From contig NZ_JAAMQJ010000034.1 in the NCBI RefSeq assembly GCF_013523125.1, forward strand, positions 1 to 54,404: a DNA stretch of 54,404 nucleotides, given 5' to 3'. Below the pieces are notes generated by a model, which worked only from the letters and a program-made list of their open reading frames with translations, did no database searches and had not been told where the DNA came from. The position numbers were made by a program, and so were the translations under genes. Below, in pieces: positions 7,871 to 16,700 of this stretch (position 1 is its first letter; each line of letters begins with the position of its first letter). The DNA comes from Pseudomonas entomophila (GTDB lineage: Bacteria > Pseudomonadota > Gammaproteobacteria > Pseudomonadales > Pseudomonadaceae).

Positions 7871-9201
7871 GCGGCGTCTCCCCGCGCGGCGCTCATCAGG
7901 GCTTCGATCTCGGCCACCGTCTTCGGCACGCCCGTGGTCAGGATCTCGCAGCCTTGCCGGGTCACCACCACGTCGTCCTCGATGCGGATGCCAATGCCGC
8001 GCCACTTCTTGGCCACGGCCTGGTTGTCCGGGGCGATGTAGATCCCCGGCTCGACCGTGAGCGCCATGCCGGGCTCGAGTACCCGCCACTGGCCGCCGAT
8101 CTTGTAGTCGCCTACGTCATGCACGTCCATGCCCAGCCAGTGGCCAGCACGGTGCATGTAGAAGGCGCGGTGTGCCTCGTTGTCGATCAACGTCTGCACG
8201 TCGCCCTTGAGAATGCCGAGGCGCACCAGCCCTTCGGTGATCACGCGCACGGTGGCCTCGTGAGCCTGATTCCAGTGCCGGCCCGGCGCGATCTGTTCGA
8301 AGGCGGCAGCCTGCGCCTCGAGCACCAGCTCATAGATCGCCTTCTGCTCCGGCGAGAAGCGCCCGCTGACCGGGAAGGTGCGGGTGATGTCACTGGCGTA
8401 GCAGTCGAGTTCGCACCCGGCATCGATCAGCACCAGGTCGCCGTCCTTGAGCACGGCGTCGTTCTGCTGGTAATGCAGGATGCAGGCATTGCGCCCGGCC
8501 GCGACGATCGAACCGTAGGCCGGCATCTTCGCTCCGCCCTTGCGGAATTCGTAGTCCAGCTCGGCCTCGAGGCTGTATTCGTGCAACCCGGCGCGGCAGG
8601 CCTGCATGGCACGGACATGAGCGCGCGCCGACACGGCAGCCGCCTCGCGCATCACCTTCACTTCGGCCGCCGACTTGTACAGCCGCATGTCGTGCAGCAG
8701 GTGATCCAGGGCGACGAACTCGTTCGGCGGCTGGGCCCCCAGGCGGGCCTTGGAGCGGATCAGGTTGATCCAGTCCATCAGCCGCCGGTCGAACTCCGGA
8801 TTGCTGCCCATCGCGCTGTAGACGCGCTCACGGCCTTCGATCAGGCCTGGCAGGATCTCGTCGATGTCGGCGATCGGAAACGCATCGTCCGCGCCATGAT
8901 CGCGCATGGCGCCTTCCTGACCGGCACGCAGACCGTCCCACTGCTCGCGCTCGGCGTTGCGCTCCCGGCAGAAGAGCACGTACTCGCCGTGCTCACGGCC
9001 GGGGATCAGCGCGATCACCGCCTCGGGCTCAGGGAAACCGCTGAGGTACTGGAAGTCACTGTCCTGCCGGTAGACGTGCTCGACATCGCGATTGCGGATG
9101 GCGACGGCGGCCGCAGGCAGGATGGCGATGCTGTTAGGGACCATCTGCGCCATCAGCGCCTTGCGACGACGGACATACTCGGCCTTCGGAATTCGGCTCA
9201 T
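7867..9201 (-). CDS. pepP: Xaa-Pro aminopeptidase P
   Basis: This 444-residue metallopeptidase removes N-terminal residues preceding proline. It has an N-terminal AMP_N domain (about 1-170) and the C-terminal pita-bread catalytic domain. Metal ligands are visible: the two aspartates in LIDAGCELDCYASDITRTFP, the histidine region HRAGHWLGMDVHDVGDYK, and the glutamates in ALTVEPGIYI and GIGIRIEDDVVVT. Length equals that of E. coli PepP. It is translationally coupled to ubiH by a 4-base overlap, and ygfB lies 23 bp upstream. The ygfB-pepP-ubiH order is also found in E. coli. Confidence 0.95.
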   Translation of the reverse strand: MSRIPKAEYVRRRKALMAQMVPNSIAILPAAAVAIRNRDVEHVYRQDSDFQYLSGFPEPEAVIALIPGREHGEYVLFCRERNAEREQWDGLRAGQEGAMRDHGADDAFPIADIDEILPGLIEGRERVYSAMGSNPEFDRRLMDWINLIRSKARLGAQPPNEFVALDHLLHDMRLYKSAAEVKVMREAAAVSARAHVRAMQACRAGLHEYSLEAELDYEFRKGGAKMPAYGSIVAAGRNACILHYQQNDAVLKDGDLVLIDAGCELDCYASDITRTFPVSGRFSPEQKAIYELVLEAQAAAFEQIAPGRHWNQAHEATVRVITEGLVRLGILKGDVQTLIDNEAHRAFYMHRAGHWLGMDVHDVGDYKIGGQWRVLEPGMALTVEPGIYIAPDNQAVAKKWRGIGIRIEDDVVVTRQGCEILTTGVPKTVAEIEALMSAARGDAA

Positions 9202-9224
9202 GGCTGGAACGCCCCCTTCGGGTG

Positions 9225-9788
9225 TCAGTGCAACGACGGCTTGGCGGCAGGCTCGGCAGCCGCATCAGGCTTGGCGAACTCCGAGAACAGCAGCAGCGGC
9301 GCGACGCGCAGGTACTCCATGACTTCCATGTAGTCGCTTTCGCCGTCTTCGGACTCTTCCAGCGCATCCTGGACCTGGGAAATGGCTACCAGGTCCTGGA
9401 GGACTTCGCGGGCCTCTTCGCTGAGTTCCTTGCCCCCGGCATTGAGGCCGAAGCCGGCGGCGAAGCCTTGGCACCACTGGCCCAGGGCCGTGGCACGCTC
9501 GCTCAGCGGCGCGTCGTCGCCTGGCAGCAGCAGCACGATGGCGATGTCGTCGCCGGTCAGTTCGGCCTTGACCATCTCCTGCAGGCCGACCAGCGCATTG
9601 CGCACGGTGTCCTGAGGCTCGACCTCAAGCAGTGCGGCGGCATCGGCCAGCCAGGCCTCGGCGTCGAAACCGGCGCCAGCGCAGCTGCGACCCAGCAGCA
9701 GACCGTGCAGTTCGGCAGGGGAAACGGGATGGCCATTGCTGCTGAGCAGGGCGGTGAAGGCGGTGTACGGCGATTGGGTATTGGGCAT
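9225..9788 (-). CDS. YgfB/YecA (UPF0149) family protein
   Basis: This 187-residue acidic protein resembles E. coli YgfB. It starts PNTQSPYTAFTALLSSNGHP and contains PAELHGLLLGRSCAG, the helical UPF0149 signature, followed by AALGQWCQGFAAGFGL-type helices. YgfB proteins in Pseudomonas have been linked to control of peptidoglycan-recycling and beta-lactamase genes. It is the first gene of the ygfB-pepP-ubiH operon. The frame opens at a TTG six bases earlier, but the ATG at 9788 is preferred. It is divergent from the zapA-side genes, with about 140 bp between them. Confidence 0.85.
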   Translation of the reverse strand: MPNTQSPYTAFTALLSSNGHPVSPAELHGLLLGRSCAGAGFDAEAWLADAAALLEVEPQDTVRNALVGLQEMVKAELTGDDIAIVLLLPGDDAPLSERATALGQWCQGFAAGFGLNAGGKELSEEAREVLQDLVAISQVQDALEESEDGESDYMEVMEYLRVAPLLLFSEFAKPDAAAEPAAKPSLH

Positions 9789-9931
9789 GGGCAACTAGGC
9801 GCCAGGCGGCGCAATGACTAGAATGAAGGTCTCGTATCCTAGCACCGGCACGCGCGGCACACTATCGGCACTGGCCGTGAGCGCGCGATCCGGGGCATCA
9901 TCGCCGGGGACGTGACGACGGAGCGAAGCGA

Positions 9932-10150
9932 GTGCCATCCATGCAAGAGAACGAGCTGCAAGCGCTGATGAGCCGATTCGAGCTGCTGATCGAGCGTGTG
10001 GAGCAACTAAAACGGCGTAATGCACTCCTAGTAGCGCAGGAACGATCCTGGCGCGAAGAGCGCGCCCATCTCATCGAAAAGAACGAGACTGCCCGGCGCA
10101 AGGTCGAATCGATGATCGTGCGCCTCAGGGCCCTGGAGCAAGACTCATGA
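9932..10150 (+). CDS. TIGR02449-type small coiled-coil protein (ZapB-like)
   Basis: This short protein of 69-72 residues is almost entirely a predicted coiled coil (LMSRFELLIERVEQLKRRNA, then RKVESMIVRLRALEQ). It matches the small protein regularly encoded upstream of zapA in pseudomonads and is similar in size and character to ZapB. It may start at GTG 9932, which has GGAG about nine bases upstream, or at ATG 9941. Its stop overlaps the zapA start (ATGA at 10147-10150), so the two are translationally coupled, pointing to a role at the division ring. That function is inferred from context. Confidence 0.75.
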   Translation: MPSMQENELQALMSRFELLIERVEQLKRRNALLVAQERSWREERAHLIEKNETARRKVESMIVRLRALEQDS

Positions 10151-10464
10151 GTTCAAGCAACAACGTCACCGTGCAGATTCTCGACAAGGACTACTCGATC
10201 ATCTGTCCGCCCGAGGAGCGCAATAACCTGGTCAGCGCCGCCCGTTACCTGGACGCCAAGATGCGCGAGATCCGCAGCAGCGGCAAGGTGATCGGGGCCG
10301 ACCGTATCGCGGTGATGGCTGCGCTGAACATTACCCATGACCTGCTGCACAAGCAGGACCGTCCGGATGCCGTTGCCACGGGCACGTCCCGCGAGCAGGT
10401 TCGTGATTTGCTGGAGCGCGTCGACCAGGCGCTGACCGACGACCCGGATGCAAAAAGCGTTTGA
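10147..10464 (+). CDS. zapA: Cell division protein ZapA
   Basis: This 105-residue protein binds and bundles FtsZ filaments. It has the ZapA pattern: an N-terminal beta segment, VTVQILDKDYSIICPPEER, then LVSAARYLDAKMREIRSSGK and a C-terminal coiled coil through ITHDLLHKQ. Length is typical. The start overlaps the preceding gene. The 6S RNA gene follows directly, as in many gammaproteobacteria, and the 6S promoter -35 region lies inside the last zapA codons. Confidence 0.92.
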   Translation: MSSSNNVTVQILDKDYSIICPPEERNNLVSAARYLDAKMREIRSSGKVIGADRIAVMAALNITHDLLHKQDRPDAVATGTSREQVRDLLERVDQALTDDPDAKSV

Positions 10465-10477
10465 ATCCGCGTATACT
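10449..10477 (+). promoter_or_regulatory. Probable sigma70 promoter of 6S RNA
   Basis: A -10 box TATACT (10472-10477) lies 17 bases after TGCAAA (10449-10454), which serves as a weak -35 overlapping the end of zapA. Transcription would begin near 10483-10485, matching the expected 5' end of 6S RNA. Confidence 0.6.
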
Positions 10478-10482
10478 GGCCG

Positions 10483-10660
10483 CACTCCCTGGTGGATGCG
10501 CCAGTCGGTTATGTCCCTGAGCCGATACGCACAACCACGGGGGTTGCACGTGGTGCTGGTGTGCATGTCCGCTCGACGGAAAGCCTTAAAGCGTCCGGCA
10601 ACCTCCACCTTGAACTTTCGGGTTCAAGGGCTACACCGACAGCGGTCTTACCGGGGAGCC
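10483..10660 (+). ncRNA. ssrS: 6S RNA
   Basis: The region between zapA and the 5-FCL gene is the conserved site of 6S RNA, which mimics an open promoter and sequesters sigma70 RNA polymerase in stationary phase. The 5' end (CTCCCTGG) can pair with the 3' end (CCGGGGAG at 10651-10658) to form the closing stem. The interior shows the long imperfect double-stranded arms expected of this RNA, for example CCTTGAAC paired with the near complement GGTTCAAGG around 10610-10630. The size of about 176 nt fits Pseudomonas 6S RNA. Exact ends are estimates. Confidence 0.85.
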
Positions 10661-10670
10661 TGAATACGCC

Positions 10671-10697
10671 GATGCCCGCCCTTGTGGCGGGCATCTT
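10671..10697 (+). terminator. Hairpin terminator after 6S RNA
   Basis: A perfect 10-bp stem, GATGCCCGCC (10671-10680) and GGCGGGCATC (10686-10695), has a 5-nt loop. The T-tract after it is weak (TTGTCATC), so read-through into the downstream 5-FCL gene is likely, as in the co-transcribed ssrS-ygfA arrangement of E. coli. Confidence 0.6.
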
Positions 10698-10745
10698 GTC
10701 ATCTGGCGCAGACTGCGCCAGCACTGTCCCCGAGACGCCCGTGCC

Positions 10746-11354
10746 ATGACCGACACCGCGCCGCTCACCCGTCCCCAGCTTCGCCGCCTGCTGCGCACTG
10801 CGCGCCGCGCCCTGACACCCACCGAACAGCGCCAGGCGTCGAAGGGTCTGTACCGCCAGCTGGCCCAGCATCCCTTGTTCAGACGCGCCCGGCACATCGC
10901 CTTGTACCTGCCCAATGACGGCGAGATCGATCCAGGCCCACTGCTGCGCGAAGCCCACCGCCGTGGCAAGCAGGTCTATCTGCCGATCCTGCATGCCTGG
11001 CCACGCACCCGCATGGTGTTCCAGCGCTTCGAGCGGGGCGAGCCGCTGCGCCTCAATCGGTTCCGCATTCCGGAGCCCGTGGTCAATCGCAGGCGTCAAC
11101 GTCCGATCTGGGCGCTCGATCTGATCCTGCTGCCTCTGGTGGGCTTCGATGAACACGGTGGGCGCCTGGGAATGGGCGGAGGCTTCTACGATCGCAGCCT
11201 CGCTTACCAGCAACGTCGAACGACGTGGAAGAAACCCCTGCTGCTGGGGCTGGCCCATGAATGCCAGAAGGTGGAGCAGCTGACTCAGGCCAGTTGGGAT
11301 GTACCACTCGAGGGAACGGTCTCGGACCGTGAATGGTACCTGGTGCCGGCATGA
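10746..11354 (+). CDS. 5-formyltetrahydrofolate cyclo-ligase
   Basis: This 202-residue enzyme uses ATP to convert 5-formyl-THF to 5,10-methenyl-THF. It is called fau or ygfA in different genomes. The diagnostic GMGGGFYDRSLAYQQ motif lies at about residues 143-157, preceded by LILLPLVGFDEHGGRLG. Length is normal. The ATG at 10746 is the first start after the 6S RNA terminator-like hairpin. Its position downstream of 6S RNA is the usual gammaproteobacterial arrangement. Confidence 0.93.
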   Translation: MTDTAPLTRPQLRRLLRTARRALTPTEQRQASKGLYRQLAQHPLFRRARHIALYLPNDGEIDPGPLLREAHRRGKQVYLPILHAWPRTRMVFQRFERGEPLRLNRFRIPEPVVNRRRQRPIWALDLILLPLVGFDEHGGRLGMGGGFYDRSLAYQQRRTTWKKPLLLGLAHECQKVEQLTQASWDVPLEGTVSDREWYLVPA

Positions 11355-11373
11355 CCGGCACCGGCGAGGCGAC

Positions 11374-11523
11374 TCAACGCACGGACTGATCTTGAACGGC
11401 GACGGCCTGATAAGAGGCGTCTACTTTGCGCTCCAGCAGGTTTTGCGCATAGCCCGTGGTAACCACACCCAGACCAAAGATCAGCACCAGGATCCACAGC
11501 GGATCCGTCTTGCGTCGGTTCAT
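11374..11523 (-). CDS. Conserved small single-pass membrane protein (49 aa)
   Basis: This 49-residue protein has a basic N terminus (MNRRKTDPL), one hydrophobic segment (WILVLIFGLGVVTTGYA, residues 10-26) and a polar tail. The ATG at 11523 is chosen over an upstream in-frame start because GAGGGGGG lies just upstream on the minus strand. The segment could be a signal-anchor helix or a signal peptide ending at TGYA. I do not recognise a function. It faces the 5-FCL gene convergently, with 19 bp between. Confidence 0.65.
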   Translation of the reverse strand: MNRRKTDPLWILVLIFGLGVVTTGYAQNLLERKVDASYQAVAVQDQSVR

Positions 11524-11694
11524 CGATTGCCCCCCTCGGGCAAACTGATTCGCCCCACGACCACGATGGTCGCAGGTGCGTCGCCCTGAAAACCGGCGCA
11601 TTCTCCGCCAACCCGAGTCGACAATCAAATGCTGGCGTCAACCGACTGTCGGTTTGATGCAACGAGTTATTTCAAATAATGTCAGGACCGTGCC

Positions 11695-12147
11695 ATGAAT
11701 TACTGGTTGATGAAATCCGAGCCCGATGAGCTCTCCATCCAGGCGTTGGCCCATCTGAACGACGCATGCTGGGACGGGGTGCGCAATTACCAGGCACGCA
11801 ATTTCCTGCGTGCAATGGCGGCGGGCGATGAGTGCTTCTTCTATCACGCCAGCTGCCCACAACCGGGCATCGCCGGCATCGCCAAGGTGACCACTGCGGC
11901 CTATCCCGACCCAAGCGCATTGACGCCTGACAGCCCTTACTTCGATCCCAAGGCCAGCCTGGAGAAGAACCCCTGGAGCGCCGTGGACGTCTGCCATGTG
12001 CGCACCTTCGCACGCACACTGCCCTTGAGCTCGCTGAAGCAGCAGGCGGCGCTGGCCGAACTGCCGCTGGTGCAGAAAGGCAGCCGTCTTTCAGTGATGC
12101 CCGTCACCGCCGAGCAGTGGCAGGCGATCCTGGCGCTCGCACGGTGA
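11695..12147 (+). CDS. EVE domain protein
   Basis: This 150-residue protein is a complete EVE domain (PUA/YTH-like fold, as in human THYN1). The N-terminal pattern MNYWLMKSEPDELSI followed by WDGVRNYQARNFLRAMAAGD and FFYHAS is characteristic, with the aromatic cage expected to bind a modified base. EVE proteins are thought to recognise modified DNA or RNA bases, and some occur in restriction systems. Here the gene sits among housekeeping genes with no nuclease partner. Its stop directly abuts the convergent FliL-like gene. Confidence 0.92.
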   Translation: MNYWLMKSEPDELSIQALAHLNDACWDGVRNYQARNFLRAMAAGDECFFYHASCPQPGIAGIAKVTTAAYPDPSALTPDSPYFDPKASLEKNPWSAVDVCHVRTFARTLPLSSLKQQAALAELPLVQKGSRLSVMPVTAEQWQAILALAR

Positions 12148-12558
12148 TCACTGGACGATCAGGTTGTTGAACAGCACGTCTTCGACGATCGGCTTGCCTT
12201 CTTCGGTTTCCAGCACCTGCTGGACCTGCTTGAGCGCTTCCTGACGAAGCTTTTCCTTCGCCTCGACCGAACTCATGTCATCCACGCCCTGCTGGGCGAA
12301 CAGGCCGACCAACTGGTTGCGAATCAACGGCTCGTGGTGCTTGACCGCCGCCGCAGCCGCATCCCCGGTCACGCGCAGGGCCACATCGGCCTTGTACACA
12401 CGCAGGCGCGGGCCGCCATCAAGGGCGTAGTTGCCCACCAGCGGTGGGGTCAGGGTGATATAGGCGACCTTGGGCGCGCCTTCCTTCTCTTCTTCCTCGG
12501 CCGCCAAGGCCACGCCTGGCAGCAACAGGGCCAATACCAACAAGATCCGCGCGTTCAC
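12148..12558 (-). CDS. FliL-like periplasmic or membrane-associated protein
   Basis: This 136-residue protein has an N-terminal signal peptide (MNARILLVLALLLPGVALA, cleaved before AEEEEKEG) and a FliL-like domain. Segments include VAYITLTPPLVGNYALDGG, RLRVYKADVALRV and a C-terminal QVLETEEGKPIVEDVLFNNL. Flagellar FliL proteins carry a membrane anchor at the motor. This copy lies far from flagellar genes and appears secreted, so a non-motor role is likely but unknown. The start is GTG at 12558 with GAGGAG upstream. Confidence 0.82.
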   Translation of the reverse strand: MNARILLVLALLLPGVALAAEEEEKEGAPKVAYITLTPPLVGNYALDGGPRLRVYKADVALRVTGDAAAAAVKHHEPLIRNQLVGLFAQQGVDDMSSVEAKEKLRQEALKQVQQVLETEEGKPIVEDVLFNNLIVQ

Positions 12559-12653
12559 GTTCGCTCCTCATGCAAATGACGTCAGCATACCCGAGACATG
12601 CCGACCTGCCTGTTATCGGCGGCAACCGGCAAAGCAGGAGATCGACGACCCGA

Positions 12654-13304
12654 TCAGGCTTGACGCAAACCGTGACAGCGGCGAAAACGCGCTTCGAGGC
12701 CGCGGTCGGGCATCTGGTGCACGCGCAAGGCAGCGAGCGTCTGCTCCACGTACTCACGGGTCGTGCCGTAGTGGCCTCTGGCGGTGGCCAGGATCTGGCT
12801 CAGCAAGGTGTCGGGCAGGTTTCCAGCGTAGCAGGGTAAATGCCGCTCCAGCACGAACCCCAACGCCTGGATACGCGTGCCATCGGCCAGTTTGCAGTTG
12901 AGCCAGTGCGGGCGATAGGCAGGGTAAGGCATTTCACGCTGCCACAAGGCTAGCAGAGCGGCCTCGAGATCGGCTTCGTCCAGTCGATAGGCGACGCCGC
13001 TGCACGAACCGCCCCGGTCCAAACCGAACACCAGCCCCGGTTGCTCGGGTGTGCCGCGGTGCGCGTGGGACCACAGGTACAGCCCTCGGTGATAACCATG
13101 CACACGGGCGCGCTGACGTTCGAGGGACGTGCACTCCGGCCGCCAGATGAGCGAGCCATAGGCAAAGAGCCAGACCGGACCACCCCGGTGCCGGGCCATG
13201 GTGCTCTTCATCGAGGCAGCGAGTTGTTCAGGGGTGTGTTGCAGGCCGAAATCGAGCGAAGGGGGATACGTCAATTGCCCGCTGGAGGCGTGAGTCGATG
13301 ACAT
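12654..13304 (-). CDS. Gamma-glutamylcyclotransferase (ChaC-like)
   Basis: This 216-residue protein carries the GGCT/ChaC signature VWLFAYGSLIWRPE (about residues 44-57). It continues with RVHGYHRGLYLWSHAHRGTP and GGSCSGVAYRLDEADLE, where the catalytic glutamate region is expected. ChaC-type enzymes split glutathione into 5-oxoproline and Cys-Gly. Length is typical. It is transcribed away from the type VI effector, and the intergenic region beyond its start is AT-rich. Confidence 0.9.
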   Translation of the reverse strand: MSSTHASSGQLTYPPSLDFGLQHTPEQLAASMKSTMARHRGGPVWLFAYGSLIWRPECTSLERQRARVHGYHRGLYLWSHAHRGTPEQPGLVFGLDRGGSCSGVAYRLDEADLEAALLALWQREMPYPAYRPHWLNCKLADGTRIQALGFVLERHLPCYAGNLPDTLLSQILATARGHYGTTREYVEQTLAALRVHQMPDRGLEARFRRCHGLRQA

Positions 13305-13702
13305 CGGGGCGCTCGTCCTTTCTCCGGGACCGTGGTAGGTCGTAATCTACCTGAAGGGGTCGTCGCGGTTTCAAGTTACAACAGAAATTCCGACGGCAGG
13401 TAGGAAAAAGGGCTGTATTGGGTAATCCAATTACTTATATCGATAGAGCCAAAATATAAAAGGCCTTGATATCCCAGACCGCTTTAACTTCTATGCCTGA
13501 ACCTGTTTAAGCATTCGACACGTCCATTGATTAACTTCAAAGACCGGCATGCATTAGGCTCTGGAGAAATTTCCCACGGAATTTTAAGTAGGCTCCGATA
13601 GCAGCACTTTGGTCAGCTCTCCATCCTTCGTGCACATCCATGCAGGGACGCTGATCATCGCCCTTCGCCAGGCGTTGAGCGTCCGCAACGAAGGATCTTT
13701 TC
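13305..13702. other. AT-rich leader region upstream of the VasX-like effector
   Basis: These 398 bp separate the chaC-like gene and the effector gene. They are clearly more AT-rich than the flanking core genes and hold no convincing ORF. The palindrome GTAATCCAATTAC lies at 13422-13434. A long-range inverted repeat that includes the effector's ribosome binding site lies at 13623-13696 and is listed separately. Promoters for both divergent genes should be here. Confidence 0.5.
13623..13696 (+). promoter_or_regulatory. Putative 5'-UTR stem-loop masking the effector ribosome binding site
   Basis: ATCCTTCGT (13623-13631) is the perfect reverse complement of ACGAAGGAT (13688-13696). Inside these arms GGACGCT (13646-13652) pairs with AGCGTCC (13678-13684), and CGCC/GGCG can pair in the apical loop. 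The 3' outer arm contains GAAGGA, the Shine-Dalgarno sequence of the ATG at 13703. The structure could therefore hide the ribosome site until it is opened. No experiment supports this. Confidence 0.45.
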
Positions 13703-16700
13703 ATGACGACCGGTGCACGCCTGCACGCCCTGTCCCCGCCCAATTGTGGCTGGAGTCGGATTCCGATTCTGCCCATTCGCTATGCTGTCGTACCACGCGA
13801 CACCGAGTCGGGCAGTACGCGCTATGCCGGCTCTGGCTATGCCTTGGAGACGGAATTTCCCGCCTTGAAGCGATCGGTCTACACCTTGCGGGCGCTGCGG
13901 CCTGGTTATGTGTATGTCTTCATGAAAGGCCCGGAGGGTGAACGGCTCGTCATCCATGAACACGATGGCGAAGGTCACTTCAAGGAACTGAGGTATCAAG
14001 GGCTGGAGTGCTATCACCGTCGCGACTGCTTCGTGTCCAACCGATCCTTGGGCTGGGTATGGGTCGAGCAAGACGAGGCCACGGCCGCAGAGGTCTGGAT
14101 CGGGTACAGCTCGCACCTGTGGACCAACGCCATGACGGCCAGGCTGTGCAGCAGCCAGGCGATGCGTACCCGTCATATGCGACGGCTCGATCTTGCCGAT
14201 CTGCTCAGCGGCGAGCCGTCACCGTCGACCCAGCCCCATGTTCTGCCAGCCGGGGCGCTCGTCCAGTGGGTGGAAGACTACAAGCCCGCCGGCCAACGGA
14301 TGCCGCTGTTCTGGAGCTGTCACGAAAGCGGCCCCAATCTGACGCCCTATGCCTTCATGAACCTGCGCGTCCATTACCCTTGCCTGACGCCACGTGTGCC
14401 TGCCGTCGTCGCACTCAACGACGCCGAAGGCATCGGCCTGGACCTTGGCCTGTCGGTCTCGGCGTATCAGCACCAGGTGCGCGATCTCATGCCCACACCG
14501 GTGCACATGCGTTTTGATGACCCCAGCCAGAGGACTCACGATGCCGTGCCTTCGTGTTTTTACAAGACGTCTGGAATGTTGAGCGCGGACAGTCAGGCGT
14601 ATCACCGAAAGAATGCAGTCGCGCTCTTGATCGAGCAAACATTGGAAAGTGTGTCCCGCCATAGGAGTACTACAACGGGCCTGATCCAAAGTGAGCGACA
14701 TCGGGCAGTGAAGCGCCGCGAGCCCAGACAACGACACGACTATTCGCCTAGTCAACAACGGTATATCAGGTTGACTGACCCTCGCTCATCACCACAGGGT
14801 GCACGATTGGCAAAGCGGCTGGATGTCGATAGGTACATGGAGTTTCTGGGCCAGCGCGATCAGATGCAGGCCAAGGTAATGCAGCTACAAACCCTCGCGT
14901 CAGAAGCCGCGTGTGATCATGACCTATGGCTGGCCTCAGCAGAAAGCGCTTCGTCGGAAGATAGCCGCAGCCTGGCTGCAGCATTGGCTACTTACGACCG
15001 AGAGCATCTAGCCTCGGCTACAAACTTGGAGACCACGCTTGCCTTGCTGCTTCACCCCATGAGCCAGTCCTTGCCAAACATGGAAGATGAGGACCCACGC
15101 CTCAGGCGACTCGAGCTCTGGCTAGACCATGAAGACAGTCCATTGTTTGTCGCCTTGGCGCCTTTCAATCCCTTCAAAGAGCGAGCGGATGCGATTGCTA
15201 CTCTGCTTGGTGCTCATGCAAGCATCCTCAATGACGTGGGTGGACGTTTTCCGGCGCTTGCCGGAGCCACAGACTTGACGGCCCAAACTGTCAGTACCGT
15301 GGTGCTCAAACGCTTGCGCGGCAAAGCGCGCTGGAATGCCAGTCATACCCTGCAGCAACACGTGTTGGCCGCTGCACAGGAGGCCAATGCGGTAAAAGCC
15401 TTGGGCTTGTTATCTGCACGCTATCAGATAACTCATGAACGTGTCGTGGCCGATGCTTTCAGCCGTGAGGTTGAGGCGTTTCTCAAAACGGGCATGGCCG
15501 AGGTACAGAGAACCACGTCGCTGCGTGTACATGGGAGTCGCACTGTCACGCTGGAAGAAACCACTACGCTGCGAGTCGTACCGAAAATTTCAGCCCTCGT
15601 GAAAGCGAGCAGTGCGGGCGCTTTGAATATCGGGATGTTGTGGTTCAACATCATCAGTCTGAGAACCGCCTATGAAGCCTTGAAAGCTGACGGTGCCATC
15701 GAGTATTCATCAGGTTTTGTGTCATCCCTCTTTGCAGTGTCTGCCTCGGTAGGCGCTACCCTCTCAAGTAGCCATGCGATTGCTAGGATCATCCAGTCCA
15801 GGTACACGTCGGGCCTCCCACAGGCCGTGCCTGGGAAGAAAATGTTGGGACTCTTATCGACCAATGGATTTTCAAGATGGCTGGGCTACCCGGCCATTTT
15901 CTTCGGTTTGTTTTCTGACCTGAGCAAGGCTTACAGGCAATCCGAACAAGGCGATCACGTTTCCGCTCTGTACACTGCAAGTGGCGGCCTCGCAATGTTC
16001 ATCGGCAGCAGTCTTGTGCTTGAGGGTGGGCTTGCAATCCTGGGGCCGACTTTTTTCATACCCGTCGCAGGATGGATAGCAGCAGCCATCGTTCTCGCGG
16101 GTATAGCTGTTGGAGCCGGCGGCCTTTATCTTTTTTCGCAGGCTGCCGCACGGAAGCACACACCTTTAGAACTCTGGATCGCACGCTCAACGTTTGGAAA
16201 CCGTTTGAACGATGGAGAGGTTAGAAACCACCTGAAGCTCGACCATGAGCGTAAATTACCGGCTTACCATGGCCTGTCGGAAGAACTCAAAGCCTGGCAT
16301 GCGGCCTATCATGAACCTCTGCTGTTAGAAAGGATAACGCTCAAAGGTGCATCGCATCAGGAGCTACGTAGCACCTGGCATCACGCGCCTCCCGTATCGC
16401 CCCTTGCCAGGGAGCTGGCCCTTTATGGCGAGCCGAGCCTTGCAGAGTTTACCGTATTACTCAAACATTTCGTGGTCGGTAGGAGTACGTGGACTGCCCA
16501 CCTCACCGGGCACTCGGTCAAGGCTGAACTAGAAACGATGGCTACCTACTCCGTCACATGTTTCGAACTACCGACAGCGTTAGTTCTGAATTTCAAATGC
16601 CCAGTCAGAAAATTCCATAAGATCTCCTTGTCCATTACCTACCTTCCTTATAGCGCGTTCGCCGAGAGCGACCCGATTGACGCCACTTTCTACCTAGAGC

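Noticed and set aside
13537..13776. 79-codon minus-strand frame in the effector leader
   Set aside because: It has no ribosome site or recognisable domain, and it overlaps the effector start and the 5'-UTR inverted repeat.
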